Shown piece after piece: positions 8,089 through 17,549 of a stretch of 64,000 nt of DNA. Numbering within the stretch: position 1 is the first letter of the stretch; each line of letters starts with the position of its first letter. The notes under the pieces are model-generated. The model was not told the DNA's origin, did no database searches, and worked only from the letters and a program-made list of their open reading frames with translations. The stretch spans positions 1 to 64,000 of the forward strand of contig JAATFT010000079.1 in NCBI GenBank assembly GCA_015655075.1. The letters run 5' to 3'. This stretch comes from Clostridiales bacterium (GTDB lineage Bacteria > Bacillota > Clostridia > Lachnospirales > Lachnospiraceae). The position numbers were made by a program, and so were the translations under genes.

Positions 8089-9879
8089 TTAAACGGCCCG
8101 GGTGTATTCTTTTAGCCATTCTTTTTCGTCAGGTGTAAGATAGGGTGAAAGTTTTTCGTACACCTGCTTATGGTAATCATTTAATCTCCTTCTCTCAACA
8201 GGAGACATATAGGATATATCAACCGCATCCAGGTCAATGGGAGCGAAAGTAATATGTTCGAAATACATAAACTGGCCGTATTCATTTTTTTCCCCCTTAT
8301 GGCATACCAGTTCATTTTCCGTACGGATTCCATGACTGCCCTCGATATAGACACCCGGTTCGTCCGTGGTTACCATTCCCTCTTCCAATACGCAGCCGTC
8401 GTTTCGTTCCGGGACCTTTTTCCATCTGAAACCGTTGGGGGCTTCATGTACGTTCAGGAGGTAACCCACACCATGACCGGTACCGCATTTATAATCCAGA
8501 TTCATATCCCAGATAGGGCCCCTTGCCAGAATATCCAGATTCATACCAATACAGCCGTGAAGGAATTTGGCGCCGGCCAGGTTTAACATACTTCTTAAAA
8601 CAGCAGTGAAATGCATTTTCAGTTCGCCGCTGATTTTACCAAGAACAATAGTTCTGGTGATATCGGTTGTGCCTTCATAGTATTGTCCGCCGGAATCCAC
8701 CAATAATAAGCCTTCCTGTTTTAGAACGGCATTGCTGCCTTGACTGGCGGAATAATGCATCATGGCTGCATTAGCCTTATAAGCGCAAATCGTATCAAAG
8801 CTTAATTCAATAAATCCGTCCTGTTCCCTGCGGCGTGCTTCCAGATAATCGCCGGCGCTGATTTCCGTAATCTCTGTTTTACCTATTTGGGTTTTAAGCC
8901 AATACATAAACTTGGTAAAAGCAATTCCGTCCTTAATATGTGCTTTTCTTAAATTTTCGATTTCAACCGGGTTTTTTATTGCTTTAAAGAGAACGGTGGG
9001 ATTTGCGGCATCAATAATAGTGATTTCCCGATTGAGATTTTTATAGATCGCATAATTCACCTTTTTGGAATCCAACAGAACAAACGTCTGAGGTGACAGA
9101 TCTGCTACAAAGGTATAAATATCCTGATAATCTTTTAATTCAACCTTGTCGGCCGCCAGTTTAGCTTTTATATCCTCTGATAATTTTTCCTGATTAAGGA
9201 ATATATATGCACGGTCCGGGGTAATAACGGCATAGGATAAAACCACCGGATTGTAAGCGATATCATTTCCCCTGATATTAAAGAGCCAGGCAATATCGTC
9301 CAAGGTTGTGATGATATGAACAAAAGTCCCCAGTTTATCCATTTCCTTCCTTATATCCTGTAATTTATCCGCGGTGGTTCTTCCGGCATATTTTTCGTCC
9401 AGCAGAAATGCGGGTTCTTTTGGCAGAGCCGGCCTGTCCGTCCAAATACTGTCCACCAGATCCTTATCATATCGGATCGTTATATTTTGTGCTTCTAATT
9501 TTTCTTTTAGCTCTAACCCGAATTTGGCATTGACAACCCGCCCGTCAAATCCCAGGACTGCGTCCTGATGCAATTTTTTTGATAAAAATTCTTCAATGGA
9601 GGGAACGCCTTCTTCGCCCATTTTATATAAGGTTATTCCCGTATCTGCCAATTGCCTTGCGGCCTGAATAAAGTATCTTCCGTCAGTCCATAAACCCGCT
9701 TCTGTTAAGGTAACCACCAGGGTTCCTGCAGAGCCGGTAAAACCGGACATAAATTCACGCGTCTTAAAATAATTGCCTACATATTCTGATTCATGGAAAT
9801 CAGCGGTAGGGATAATATAGGCCTCCATATGATTTTTTGCCATCAGCGCTCTTAAATGCTCTATTCTTTCCTTTATCAT
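8089..9879 (-). CDS. Aminopeptidase P family Xaa-Pro peptidase (M24B)
   Basis: 596 residues, the long three-domain form: two N-terminal creatinase-like domains (residues 1-150 and about 160-300), then the pita-bread metallopeptidase domain. The metal ligands are visible as LLVDSGGQY..GTTDITRT (two Asp), GTGHGVGYLLNVHE (His), TTDEPGVY (Glu) and RTENELV (Glu). It removes an N-terminal residue ahead of proline using two Mn/Zn ions. No signal peptide, so cytosolic. AAAGGAGGATAAC precedes the ATG. It seems to be a single-gene unit. Confidence 0.93.
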   Translation of the reverse strand: MIKERIEHLRALMAKNHMEAYIIPTADFHESEYVGNYFKTREFMSGFTGSAGTLVVTLTEAGLWTDGRYFIQAARQLADTGITLYKMGEEGVPSIEEFLSKKLHQDAVLGFDGRVVNAKFGLELKEKLEAQNITIRYDKDLVDSIWTDRPALPKEPAFLLDEKYAGRTTADKLQDIRKEMDKLGTFVHIITTLDDIAWLFNIRGNDIAYNPVVLSYAVITPDRAYIFLNQEKLSEDIKAKLAADKVELKDYQDIYTFVADLSPQTFVLLDSKKVNYAIYKNLNREITIIDAANPTVLFKAIKNPVEIENLRKAHIKDGIAFTKFMYWLKTQIGKTEITEISAGDYLEARRREQDGFIELSFDTICAYKANAAMMHYSASQGSNAVLKQEGLLLVDSGGQYYEGTTDITRTIVLGKISGELKMHFTAVLRSMLNLAGAKFLHGCIGMNLDILARGPIWDMNLDYKCGTGHGVGYLLNVHEAPNGFRWKKVPERNDGCVLEEGMVTTDEPGVYIEGSHGIRTENELVCHKGEKNEYGQFMYFEHITFAPIDLDAVDISYMSPVERRRLNDYHKQVYEKLSPYLTPDEKEWLKEYTRAV

Positions 9880-10004
9880 GTTATCCTCCTTTTGTGTAAG
9901 CTTTCATGGCTCGCCTTGCGAGATTATGCATAGTTTTCACGTTATAATTTGACTAATAATGCCGCCCTTCCGAAAGGCGGCGGATTTTCCTGATATTTTA
10001 AAAA

Positions 10005-10039
10005 GCGACATAAATGCATGATTCTGCCAGTTATGTCGC
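10005..10039 (-). terminator. Intrinsic terminator after the cyclophilin gene
   Basis: Minus strand: GCGACATAA at 10039-10031 pairs with TTATGTCGC at 10013-10005, followed by five T. It lies 32 bases after the stop. A second GC-rich hairpin is present at about 9962-9983. Confidence 0.8.
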
Positions 10040-10070
10040 AAATCTATAACCCGATATAATTATTTGTATG

Positions 10071-10595
10071 TTAAAATTTTTCCGGTTCGCCGTAAGCTTT
10101 CCCGAATAATTCAACCGTTACAGATTTCATAACCTGGGGCTCCAATGGACGGTCGGAATAATCTGTTTTTATCTCCGCTATTTTGTTGACAACCTCCAGC
10201 CCCTCTATCACTGTACCAAAGGCTGCGTAAGAACCATCCAGATGGAGTGAATTTTTATGCATAATAAAGAATTGGGAACCTGCAGAGTCCGGCATCTGAG
10301 ATCTTGCCATGGATATGACGCCTGCGGTATGTTTTAGGTCGTTATCAAAGTGATTATAAGAGAATTCACCCTTAATAGAGTAGCCGGGCCCTCCCATGCC
10401 GGTACCTTCAGGATCTCCGCCCTGAATCATGAATCCGCGAATAACCCTGTGAAAAATAATGCCATCATAAAACTTTTTCTGAACTAATGAAATGAAATTC
10501 TTAACCGTATTAGGGGCAATGTCCGGGTAAAGCTCAATTTTCATAACATCGCCGTTTTCCATTTCGATTGTTACTATAGGATTTTTCTCTGCCAT
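10071..10595 (-). CDS. Cyclophilin-type peptidyl-prolyl isomerase
   Basis: 174 residues, a compact single-domain bacterial cyclophilin that speeds cis-trans isomerisation of prolyl bonds. Signature blocks: FHRVIRGFMIQGGDP (catalytic Arg near residue 52), GPGYSIKGEF, ISMARSQMPDSAGSQFFI (near residue 93) and LDGSYAAFGTVIEG. No signal peptide, so cytosolic. An AAAGGAT-type site precedes the ATG. Single-gene unit with its own terminator. Confidence 0.93.
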   Translation of the reverse strand: MAEKNPIVTIEMENGDVMKIELYPDIAPNTVKNFISLVQKKFYDGIIFHRVIRGFMIQGGDPEGTGMGGPGYSIKGEFSYNHFDNDLKHTAGVISMARSQMPDSAGSQFFIMHKNSLHLDGSYAAFGTVIEGLEVVNKIAEIKTDYSDRPLEPQVMKSVTVELFGKAYGEPEKF

Positions 10596-10621
10596 TTTTT
10601 TATCCTTTCTAAAGTCAAATG

Positions 10622-10716
10622 TTTACATTGGACAATTATAACATATATTATATTGGGTGTCTAATTAAATTATTATATATCGGGTTAGTAATTTACGTAT
10701 AATTAACCCGTTTTTT
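10622..10716 (+). promoter_or_regulatory. Candidate promoter and leader terminator upstream of the yfhO-like gene
   Basis: TTTACA at 10622-10627, an 18-base spacer and TATTAT at 10646-10651 form a possible promoter. Thirty bases on, CGGGTTA (10681-10687) pairs with TAACCCG (10704-10710), followed by six T: a plus-strand intrinsic terminator with no plus-strand gene before it. It could be an attenuator for the following membrane-protein gene, or a leftover. Confidence 0.45.
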
Positions 10717-10821
10717 ACGAACTGAATAATCTGATTTTTAACCGTCTTATTCCGGTTATATTTTAAACACAGCGGCATAATAAAAGAAGATAAACCCGCA
10801 ATAAAAGGAGTTGAAAATAAA

Positions 10822-13578
10822 ATGGCTATTCCATTAAAATTAAAAAATCATAAAATAGTACATTATCTTTTATATTATATATTACCCTTTACGGCTGCCT
10901 TTCTTCTGCTTGCGTTTATTGTTTATTACCCGTTTACGGAAAGCGGTAAATCTTTTATCTGGGAAACAGACGGTATTAACCAGCATTATCCTGCCCTGGT
11001 GTATTACGGCCGTCTGCTGAAAAAACTGTTTGACGGCGGGAAAATCCCCATGGTGGATTTTAATATAGGGATGGGATTTGATACTTTAACTACCTTAAAT
11101 TACTATGCCATTGGTGACCCGTTAACCTTTCTTACCGTCTTTGCTAAAGAAGAAAATATGGAAAGTATGTACCGGTTTCTTATTTTGTTAAGGCTTTATT
11201 TATCCGGTGTCAGTTTTATATTGTACTGCATTTACAGGAAGAAAAAAGGGTATCCCACCGTTCTTGGCGGATTAATTTATGTGTTTTGCGGTTATGTTTT
11301 TTATGCGGCGGCAAGACATCCGTATTTCACAAATCCCCTCATCTATCTGCCACTTCTTTTTATTGGGCTGGAAATGATCTTAAAAAAGAAGAACCCCTAT
11401 CTGTTTATAATCATGACCTGTATCAGTGCCTTAAGCAATTTTTATTTCTTTTACATGCTAACTATTTTAATCTTAATTTACGGGACAATCCGTTTTTTTT
11501 ACATCTATGACAAAAAAGCGGTTGATTCCCTTTGGGAATTATTTTTTAAAACTGTTTTGCGGGCGGGCTTATATTATACCTTAGGAGTGGCCATGGCTGC
11601 GTTTATCCTGCTGCCGGTCCTGGCCGCATTTTTTAACAACGGACGTTTTAACAGTGGGTATCATGTTAATCTGCTGTACTATTATCCGCAGTTTTATGTA
11701 TTGCTGGTAAATTCCTTTATTGCCCCCAACGTCTCGGCGGGATTCTGGACCCAGTGCACCTTTGCAGCCATTGTTCCCGTTGCTGTTTTGGTTGCGTTTT
11801 GCAATAGGAAATACCGGAGGTTAACACTTGGATTTATTGCTGCAACCATCTGCCTGATGATTCCGTTTATAGGTTATCTGATGAACGGCTTTGCCTATGT
11901 ATGCAACCGGTGGGAGTTTGGCTACAGCTTTCTTGTCGCATTTATATTTGTAACCGTATATGAGGATATGTTTCGGTTAAACAGGACGGACAGGATATTA
12001 TTATTAGCGGGAGCGGGGATTTATGGAGCGCTGGGACTGTTTAAGCCTGATAAATATGTTCTGTTTGCTTTCTTTATTTTATGCATTACGATTATTTGTA
12101 TTATATTTTTTAATTATAATAAAAAATCCGTCTATTTACAGAGGGCGGCAATATTTATCCTGGTATTCTGTAATCTTGGTATGAACGGATACCTGACCTA
12201 TTCCGCCCGGTACGGCAATTATGTGAACGAGTTCGTTGACTCGGGCAAAGTTCAGAAAACCATTAATAATTCGGCGGTCAGCCTGGTTCCAAAGCTCCGG
12301 GATAGTTACGGGATGGATAATTCCGGGGTAGCAAAATCCGGGATTACAAAATCCTTTTACAGGGTGGAGGTTTATGGAAATCAGCAGCATAATGAGGCTT
12401 TGACGGTAGGTTTTCATGATGTCAGCGGATATTTCAGTATAATGGATAAAAGAGTGACGGAATATATGAAGGGCCTGGAATTATTAAGCCAGAGGACGGC
12501 ATATCGGTTTGATAATCTGGATTACAGGACCGGTATCGGAACTTTGGCAGGAGTAAAGTATCTGGTTACCTCATGTAAAGCGGCGGCACCATATGGGTAT
12601 AAATTATTGTGGGAAAATAAGTCCGATAACGGAAGCTATTATCTGTTTGAAAATCAATTTGCGCTGCCCTTAGGTTATACTTATGACCAGTATATAACCA
12701 GGGATGTTTATGAGAATTTAAATCCGCTGCAAAAACAGGAGATCATGCTCCAGGCATTGGTTTTAGAAGAACCTGTAAATAGTTTTACGGGTATTGTGTC
12801 AGATAGGAATGGAAATGGAAATACACGAAAGAATTCTGTTAATTTAGTCTCAAAGGAGCTGCCGGTATCCTTTCAGTTTGGCAGAGGTATTACCTGGAAA
12901 GGGGACTATTTAAAGGTTACAAAACCGGGGGCAGAACTCACCGTATATTTTCAAGGCGTTAAGAACTCCGAAACCTATTTACGGCTTGAAAATTTTGATA
13001 TCAATTCCACCGATTACTATGCCATGAATTTTAAAGTTAAGGGACGGGGGGATGCAATCAAGACGGTGCATGCCAGATCGGACAGAAACAATGCCTATTT
13101 TGGGAAAGATGATTATCTGATTAATCTGGGCTATCAGAAGAAGGCAATGAAATCCTGTGTATTGACCTTTGGTAAAACCGGCAAATTTCATTTAGGAGGT
13201 ATACAGGTATATGCTTTGCCCATGAATCATTACGAGGAACAGGTAAAGGAAAGAAAAACCGGAGGAATGGAAAATATAAAGATAAAAAACAATCAAATTA
13301 CCGGTGCGGTTAATATAGCCAAGGATTCCCTGTTATGTCTGTCAATTCCTTACAGTAAAGGCTGGAGTGCTTATGTAAACGGTGTTAAAACAGAACTGCT
13401 GCAGGCCAATGTTATGTATATGGCACTGCCGCTTAAATCCGGAAATAATGAGATAAAATTAAGTTATGGAACACCTTTATTAAGAGCAGGAATTATAGTG
13501 TCGGTAACCGGATGGTTTCTGTTTATCAGTATAATTATATTCAACAGGATTAAGAAAGTAAAATCAGGGAAAATATAA
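10822..13578 (+). CDS. YfhO-family polytopic membrane protein
   Basis: 918 residues. The first about 480 carry a dozen or so hydrophobic segments, starting with one at about 15-38. A long extracytoplasmic region (about 480-880) and one last membrane helix (about 890-910) follow. This is the layout of the YfhO family of large GT-C-like membrane proteins; some members help transfer sugars onto lipid-linked polymers such as lipoteichoic acid. Early acidic residues (WETDGINQHYPALVYY) fit the conserved N-terminal loop. AAAAGGAG precedes the ATG. The next gene is a GtrB/DPM1-like transferase that makes polyprenyl-phosphate sugars, so the two may form a donor-plus-transferase pair. Confidence 0.85.
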   Translation: MAIPLKLKNHKIVHYLLYYILPFTAAFLLLAFIVYYPFTESGKSFIWETDGINQHYPALVYYGRLLKKLFDGGKIPMVDFNIGMGFDTLTTLNYYAIGDPLTFLTVFAKEENMESMYRFLILLRLYLSGVSFILYCIYRKKKGYPTVLGGLIYVFCGYVFYAAARHPYFTNPLIYLPLLFIGLEMILKKKNPYLFIIMTCISALSNFYFFYMLTILILIYGTIRFFYIYDKKAVDSLWELFFKTVLRAGLYYTLGVAMAAFILLPVLAAFFNNGRFNSGYHVNLLYYYPQFYVLLVNSFIAPNVSAGFWTQCTFAAIVPVAVLVAFCNRKYRRLTLGFIAATICLMIPFIGYLMNGFAYVCNRWEFGYSFLVAFIFVTVYEDMFRLNRTDRILLLAGAGIYGALGLFKPDKYVLFAFFILCITIICIIFFNYNKKSVYLQRAAIFILVFCNLGMNGYLTYSARYGNYVNEFVDSGKVQKTINNSAVSLVPKLRDSYGMDNSGVAKSGITKSFYRVEVYGNQQHNEALTVGFHDVSGYFSIMDKRVTEYMKGLELLSQRTAYRFDNLDYRTGIGTLAGVKYLVTSCKAAAPYGYKLLWENKSDNGSYYLFENQFALPLGYTYDQYITRDVYENLNPLQKQEIMLQALVLEEPVNSFTGIVSDRNGNGNTRKNSVNLVSKELPVSFQFGRGITWKGDYLKVTKPGAELTVYFQGVKNSETYLRLENFDINSTDYYAMNFKVKGRGDAIKTVHARSDRNNAYFGKDDYLINLGYQKKAMKSCVLTFGKTGKFHLGGIQVYALPMNHYEEQVKERKTGGMENIKIKNNQITGAVNIAKDSLLCLSIPYSKGWSAYVNGVKTELLQANVMYMALPLKSGNNEIKLSYGTPLLRAGIIVSVTGWFLFISIIIFNRIKKVKSGKI

Positions 13579-13644
13579 TAAATAAACCAGAGTGCCGGCT
13601 TATAAGTTTCACAATGCACTCATGAATGAATGGAGATGAGAAAA

Positions 13645-14574
13645 ATGGATAGGATATCGGTTGTTGTGCCTTGTTATAATGAAGAAAAAGTAATGCCTTT
13701 GTTTTATAAGGAAATGAAACGGGTCATGAACATAATGAATTATGTGGGGTTTGAAATAATTTTTATTGATGACGGCTCTAAGGATAATACGCTGCGGATT
13801 GCCAAGAGTTTAAAAGCCAGAGATGATAGAATCAAATATCTTTCATTTTCTAAAAATTTCGGAAAAGAAGCCGCTATTTATGCAGGCCTGGAAAACTGCA
13901 CCGGAGATTATGCGGCTGTAATGGATGCGGATCTGCAGGATCCTCCGGCGCTATTGGAGATAATGTATCGGTACTTAAAACAGGAGGATTATGATTCGGT
14001 GGCGACCCGAAGGGTAACCAGGGATGGAGAACCCAAGCTGAGGTCTTTTTTTGCCAGGAGATTTTATCATCTTATGAATCACATTTCCAAAACAAATATG
14101 GTGGACGGCGCAAGAGATTACCGGCTCATGAAAAGGCAAATGGTGGACGCTGTTGTTAATATGAAAGAATATAACCGGTTTTCCAAAGGTATCTTCGGAT
14201 GGGTGGGGTTTAAAACAAAATGGCTGGAGTATGATAATGTGGAGCGCGCTGCCGGCGAATCCAAATGGTCTTTCCGCAAGCTTTTGTTTTATTCCTTTGA
14301 CGGAATTGCGGCCTTTTCCACCATGCCTTTGGGAATTGCTTCCTTTTCCGGGCTTTTTCTCTGCATCCTGTCTTTTATCAGCATCATTGTAATTATGATA
14401 AGGCATCTGATTGGGGTAAAATCGGCCCACGGCTGGTCCTCCATGGCCTGCATTATTTTATTTGTCAGCGGTTTTCAGTTATTCTGCATGGGAGTTGTGG
14501 GACAATACCTGGCCAAAACCTATCTGGAAGTTAAAAACCGGCCGATTTACATTATCAGGGAAAAAAGCTTTTAA
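13645..14574 (+). CDS. Family-2 glycosyltransferase, GtrB/DPM1 type
   Basis: About 309 residues. The GT-A domain opens with SVVVPCYNEE, then IFIDDGSKDNT and the metal-binding DADLQDPP; two membrane helices lie near residues 228-255 and 262-285. These enzymes load glucose or mannose onto undecaprenyl phosphate at the inner face of the membrane. I chose the ATG at 13645 because GGAGATGAG sits 5-12 bases before it; a frame-compatible ATG at 13630 lacks a site. It follows the YfhO-like gene after 66 bases, supporting a shared job in glycosylating a cell-wall polymer. Confidence 0.88.
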   Translation: MDRISVVVPCYNEEKVMPLFYKEMKRVMNIMNYVGFEIIFIDDGSKDNTLRIAKSLKARDDRIKYLSFSKNFGKEAAIYAGLENCTGDYAAVMDADLQDPPALLEIMYRYLKQEDYDSVATRRVTRDGEPKLRSFFARRFYHLMNHISKTNMVDGARDYRLMKRQMVDAVVNMKEYNRFSKGIFGWVGFKTKWLEYDNVERAAGESKWSFRKLLFYSFDGIAAFSTMPLGIASFSGLFLCILSFISIIVIMIRHLIGVKSAHGWSSMACIILFVSGFQLFCMGVVGQYLAKTYLEVKNRPIYIIREKSF

Positions 14575-14651
14575 TATTTCAGGACTTGTGTTACCCAAGT
14601 TTTTCGTATATAATAATATTCCAAAAGATAAAATATCCAGGAGATGAAACG

Positions 14652-15419
14652 ATGGTTAAAATCCATAAAAAAACAGCGGTAATTACCTCCCAGGTACAGT
14701 TGACCGAGGATATTTACAGTATGTGGATTAGGGACGGCGAAACAGCGGCGGGTGCGAAACCCGGGCAGTTTCTCTCCTTATATTGCAAAAGCGAAAGCAG
14801 GCTGCTTCCAAGGCCGGTCAGCATATGTGAAATAGATAAAGAAAAAGGAACGCTGCGGTTGGTATATCGTGTTGTCGGGGGCGGAACGGAAGAATTTTCT
14901 CATTATAATACGGGGGATACCATTGAGGTGCTGGGACCTTTAGGGAACGGTTTTCATGCGGAAGGCAGCAGGGCAATCCTCATTGGCGGCGGAATCGGTA
15001 TACCTCCCATGCTGGAACTGGCAAAACAATTAGATTGCGGAAAACGGATTGTGTTAGGATACAGGGATATCACATTTTTAGATAAGGAATTTGAAAAATA
15101 CGGTAAGGTATCTATTTCTACAGAGGACGGCAGTAGCGGAACGAAGGGAAATGTCATTGACGCTATAAAGGCAAATCTCCTGGAGGGGGATATCATATAT
15201 GCCTGCGGGCCCATCCCCATGCTAAGGGGAGTGAAGGCATTTGCAATGGAACACGGGATAAAAGCCCAGTTATCCATGGAGGAGAGAATGGCCTGCGGTA
15301 TCGGCGCCTGTCTGGCCTGCGTATGCAAGTCCGGAAAGAAGGATCCCCATACCAATGTAAATAATAAACGGATCTGTAAGGACGGCCCCGTATTTTATGC
15401 GGAAGAGGTCGAAATATAG
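14652..15419 (+). CDS. pyrK: Dihydroorotate dehydrogenase B, electron-transfer subunit
   Basis: About 255 residues. The FAD-binding domain has RPVSICE near residue 56; the NAD-binding part has LIGGGIGIPPML near residue 112. A C-terminal [2Fe-2S] cluster has the cysteine spacing of CGIGACLACVC plus a later KRICKDGPVF Cys. PyrK passes electrons from dihydroorotate oxidation in PyrD to NAD. The start at 14652 follows CAGGAGATG; the longer frame upstream has no site. It overlaps no neighbour and pyrD starts 56 bases after its stop. Confidence 0.93.
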   Translation: MVKIHKKTAVITSQVQLTEDIYSMWIRDGETAAGAKPGQFLSLYCKSESRLLPRPVSICEIDKEKGTLRLVYRVVGGGTEEFSHYNTGDTIEVLGPLGNGFHAEGSRAILIGGGIGIPPMLELAKQLDCGKRIVLGYRDITFLDKEFEKYGKVSISTEDGSSGTKGNVIDAIKANLLEGDIIYACGPIPMLRGVKAFAMEHGIKAQLSMEERMACGIGACLACVCKSGKKDPHTNVNNKRICKDGPVFYAEEVEI

Positions 15420-15474
15420 TTATTGCAGTGAAAGCCTTCGTAAAGATTCGGGTCTGGAAAGGTATGAATGGAAT

Positions 15475-16383
15475 ATGAATACAAAAGTTAATATTGCGGG
15501 AATAGAATGGAAAAATCCGGTGACGACTGCCTCCGGCACTTTTGGTTCCGGTTTGGAATACAGCGAGTTTGTTGATTTAAATCAAATCGGTGCCGTAACA
15601 ACAAAAGGAGTGTCCAGTATTCCGTGGACAGGCAATTCCACGCCTCGGATTGCGGAAACCTACGGCGGGATGTTAAATGCCGTCGGGCTGCAGAATCCCG
15701 GCGTGGATGTATTTGTCAAACGGGATATTCCCTTTTTAAAACAGTATGATACCAGAATCATTGTAAACATATGCGGAAAGACCACTAAGGACTACTGTGA
15801 TGTAGTGGAGGGTCTGGCGGACTGTGATGTTGATATGTTGGAAATTAACATATCCTGTCCCAATGTAAAGGAAGGTGGTATCGCTTTCGGGCAAAACTGC
15901 TGTCAGGTGGAAGCGATAACAAAAGAAGTGAAAAAATATGCCGGACAGCCCGTCATCATGAAACTTAGCCCTAATGTAACGGATATTACGGAAATTGCCA
16001 AGGCGGCGGAAGCCGGCGGTGCGGATGCGATTTCTTTAATTAATACCTTAACCGGTATGAAAATAGATATTCATAAAAGAAAATTTGTATTGGCCAATAA
16101 AACCGGCGGTTTGTCCGGCCCCGCCATCAAACCCATTGCCGTGCGGATGGTTAATCAGGTGGCCGGTGCGGTAAAGCTTCCCATTATTGGAATGGGCGGC
16201 ATCATGACGGGAGAGGACGCTCTGGAATTTATCATGGCAGGTGCAACGGCGGTGGCCGTAGGAACCGCTAATTTCATCAAACCCACGGCAACCATGGAGG
16301 TCATACAAGAAATTGAAAATTATATGAAGAAGTATAAAATAGAAGACATCAGGGAATTGATTGGCTGCGTTGACAGAGTTTAA
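15475..16383 (+). CDS. pyrD: Dihydroorotate dehydrogenase B, catalytic subunit
   Basis: About 303 residues, a class-1B FMN enzyme that oxidises dihydroorotate to orotate. Motifs: NPVTTASGTFG at the N-terminus, INISCPNVKEGG near residue 125 (catalytic Cys and FMN contacts), VIMKLSPNVTDI, SLINTLTGMKID and the FMN-phosphate loop IIGMGGI near residue 240. The ATG at 15475 follows GGAAAGG. Together with pyrK it forms the heterotetrameric NAD-dependent enzyme. Confidence 0.94.
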   Translation: MNTKVNIAGIEWKNPVTTASGTFGSGLEYSEFVDLNQIGAVTTKGVSSIPWTGNSTPRIAETYGGMLNAVGLQNPGVDVFVKRDIPFLKQYDTRIIVNICGKTTKDYCDVVEGLADCDVDMLEINISCPNVKEGGIAFGQNCCQVEAITKEVKKYAGQPVIMKLSPNVTDITEIAKAAEAGGADAISLINTLTGMKIDIHKRKFVLANKTGGLSGPAIKPIAVRMVNQVAGAVKLPIIGMGGIMTGEDALEFIMAGATAVAVGTANFIKPTATMEVIQEIENYMKKYKIEDIRELIGCVDRV

Positions 16384-16420
16384 AATAAACAAAAATATAG
16401 GGAGGTTGGAGGTTAATCGG

Positions 16421-17101
16421 ATGGAACAATACAAGCAGGAATTTATTGAATTTATGGTGGATTGCGGGGTATTAAAATTTGGCGATTTTACTACAAAGAG
16501 CGGAAGAAAAACCCCGTTCTTTATTAACGCAGGTTATTACAGAACAGGTTTCCAGTTAAGAAAGCTCGGCGGATATTATGCGAAAGCGATTAAGGAGACT
16601 TTCGGACTGGATTTTGACGTGTTATTCGGGCCGGCATATAAAGGTATTCCTTTAAGTGTTGCCGCTTCCATGGCCATCAGTGAATTTTACGGGAAAGAAA
16701 TACGTTACTGCTCCAACCGTAAGGAAGTAAAGGATCACGGGGATAAGGGGATACTTCTTGGAGGACCTATACAGGATAAGGACAGAATTATTATTATAGA
16801 AGATGTTACGACTGCGGGGACTTCCATCGCTGAGACAATGCCGATTTTAAATGCGCAGGGTGATATTGCCGCGCTGGGGCTGGTGGTATCGGTAGACCGT
16901 ATGGAAAGAGGACAAAGCAGTAAAAGTGCATTAGCGGAAATCGAAGAAATTTACGGTTTAAAAACAACTGCTATCGTAACCATGGAAGAAGTAGTTGAAC
17001 ATTTATACAATAAGCCTTATAATGGAAATATCGTAATTGATGATAAATTAAAAGCTGCCATTGATACATATTATGAACAATATGGTGCAAAGCAAGGATA
17101 A
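16421..17101 (+). CDS. pyrE: Orotate phosphoribosyltransferase
   Basis: About 226 residues. It joins orotate and PRPP to give OMP. The PRPP loop IIIIEDVTTAGTS is near residue 123; the longer lysine-rich flexible loop YCSNRKEVKDHGDKG lies near residue 93. The ATG at 16421 has GGGAGGTTGGAGG upstream and fixes the start. It comes 37 bases after pyrD, closing the second pyr block. Confidence 0.94.
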   Translation: MEQYKQEFIEFMVDCGVLKFGDFTTKSGRKTPFFINAGYYRTGFQLRKLGGYYAKAIKETFGLDFDVLFGPAYKGIPLSVAASMAISEFYGKEIRYCSNRKEVKDHGDKGILLGGPIQDKDRIIIIEDVTTAGTSIAETMPILNAQGDIAALGLVVSVDRMERGQSSKSALAEIEEIYGLKTTAIVTMEEVVEHLYNKPYNGNIVIDDKLKAAIDTYYEQYGAKQG

Positions 17102-17158
17102 GGAAACCGTTTCTATTTTCACAAAAGCTGTTTAAAGCAGCAGAAATGGAGTAAAATT

Positions 17159-17311
17159 ATGAGTGAAAAAATTTATTCTACAATGAAATCGGTGGGCGTT
17201 GGGAATTTAGTTATGGGAATTTTATTTATTGTAGCCGGCATAGCAGGCGGAGTTATAATGATTATCAGCGGCGGAAGGCTACTTAAGAAAAAATCTGAAA
17301 TCCTTTTTTAA
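17159..17311 (+). CDS. Small single-span membrane protein, 50 aa
   Basis: A 50-codon frame: short polar N-terminus, one hydrophobic helix with alternating Gly (LVMGILFIVAGIAGGVIMI) and a basic tail RLLKKKSEI. A TGGAG site lies 8 bases before the ATG. It follows pyrE after 57 bases and is likely cotranscribed. The shape fits many unnamed small membrane proteins; no function can be given. Confidence 0.6.
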   Translation: MSEKIYSTMKSVGVGNLVMGILFIVAGIAGGVIMIISGGRLLKKKSEILF

Positions 17312-17329
17312 TACTCTGCTGATCTTAAT

Positions 17330-17393
17330 CTTGTATAGGGCGCAGTGTTGACGACCAATGACGAGGGGCAAATCCGGCAGGCGCCTATGCAAG
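17330..17393 (+). other. Long imperfect hairpin, terminator or structured leader
   Basis: CTTGTATAGGGCGC (17330-17343) pairs with GGCGCCTATGCAAG (17380-17393) with one bulge and one mismatch, around a GC-richer 36-base interior, and is followed by TTTTAAG. It may end the pyr operon. The unusually structured interior leaves open a small structured RNA; I do not recognise a known riboswitch class. Confidence 0.4.
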
Positions 17394-17520
17394 TTTTAAG
17401 GTTAACAGAGTTATCAGTCTAAACTATCTGATCTAACTGTCCGAACTATTTTTTGACGGCATTCGCAAGAATTTTATTCCGTAAATGATAAAAAATAATA
17501 AATAAAAATGTAATAATTAC

Positions 17521-17549
17521 TTTACAAATTGTAAAAAATAGTTTATCAT
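17521..17549 (+). promoter_or_regulatory. Likely promoter of the Tad-like operon
   Basis: TTTACA at 17521-17526, a 17-base spacer and TATCAT at 17544-17549 lie about 140 bases before the first gene of the locus. No other good pair is seen in the gap. Confidence 0.6.
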
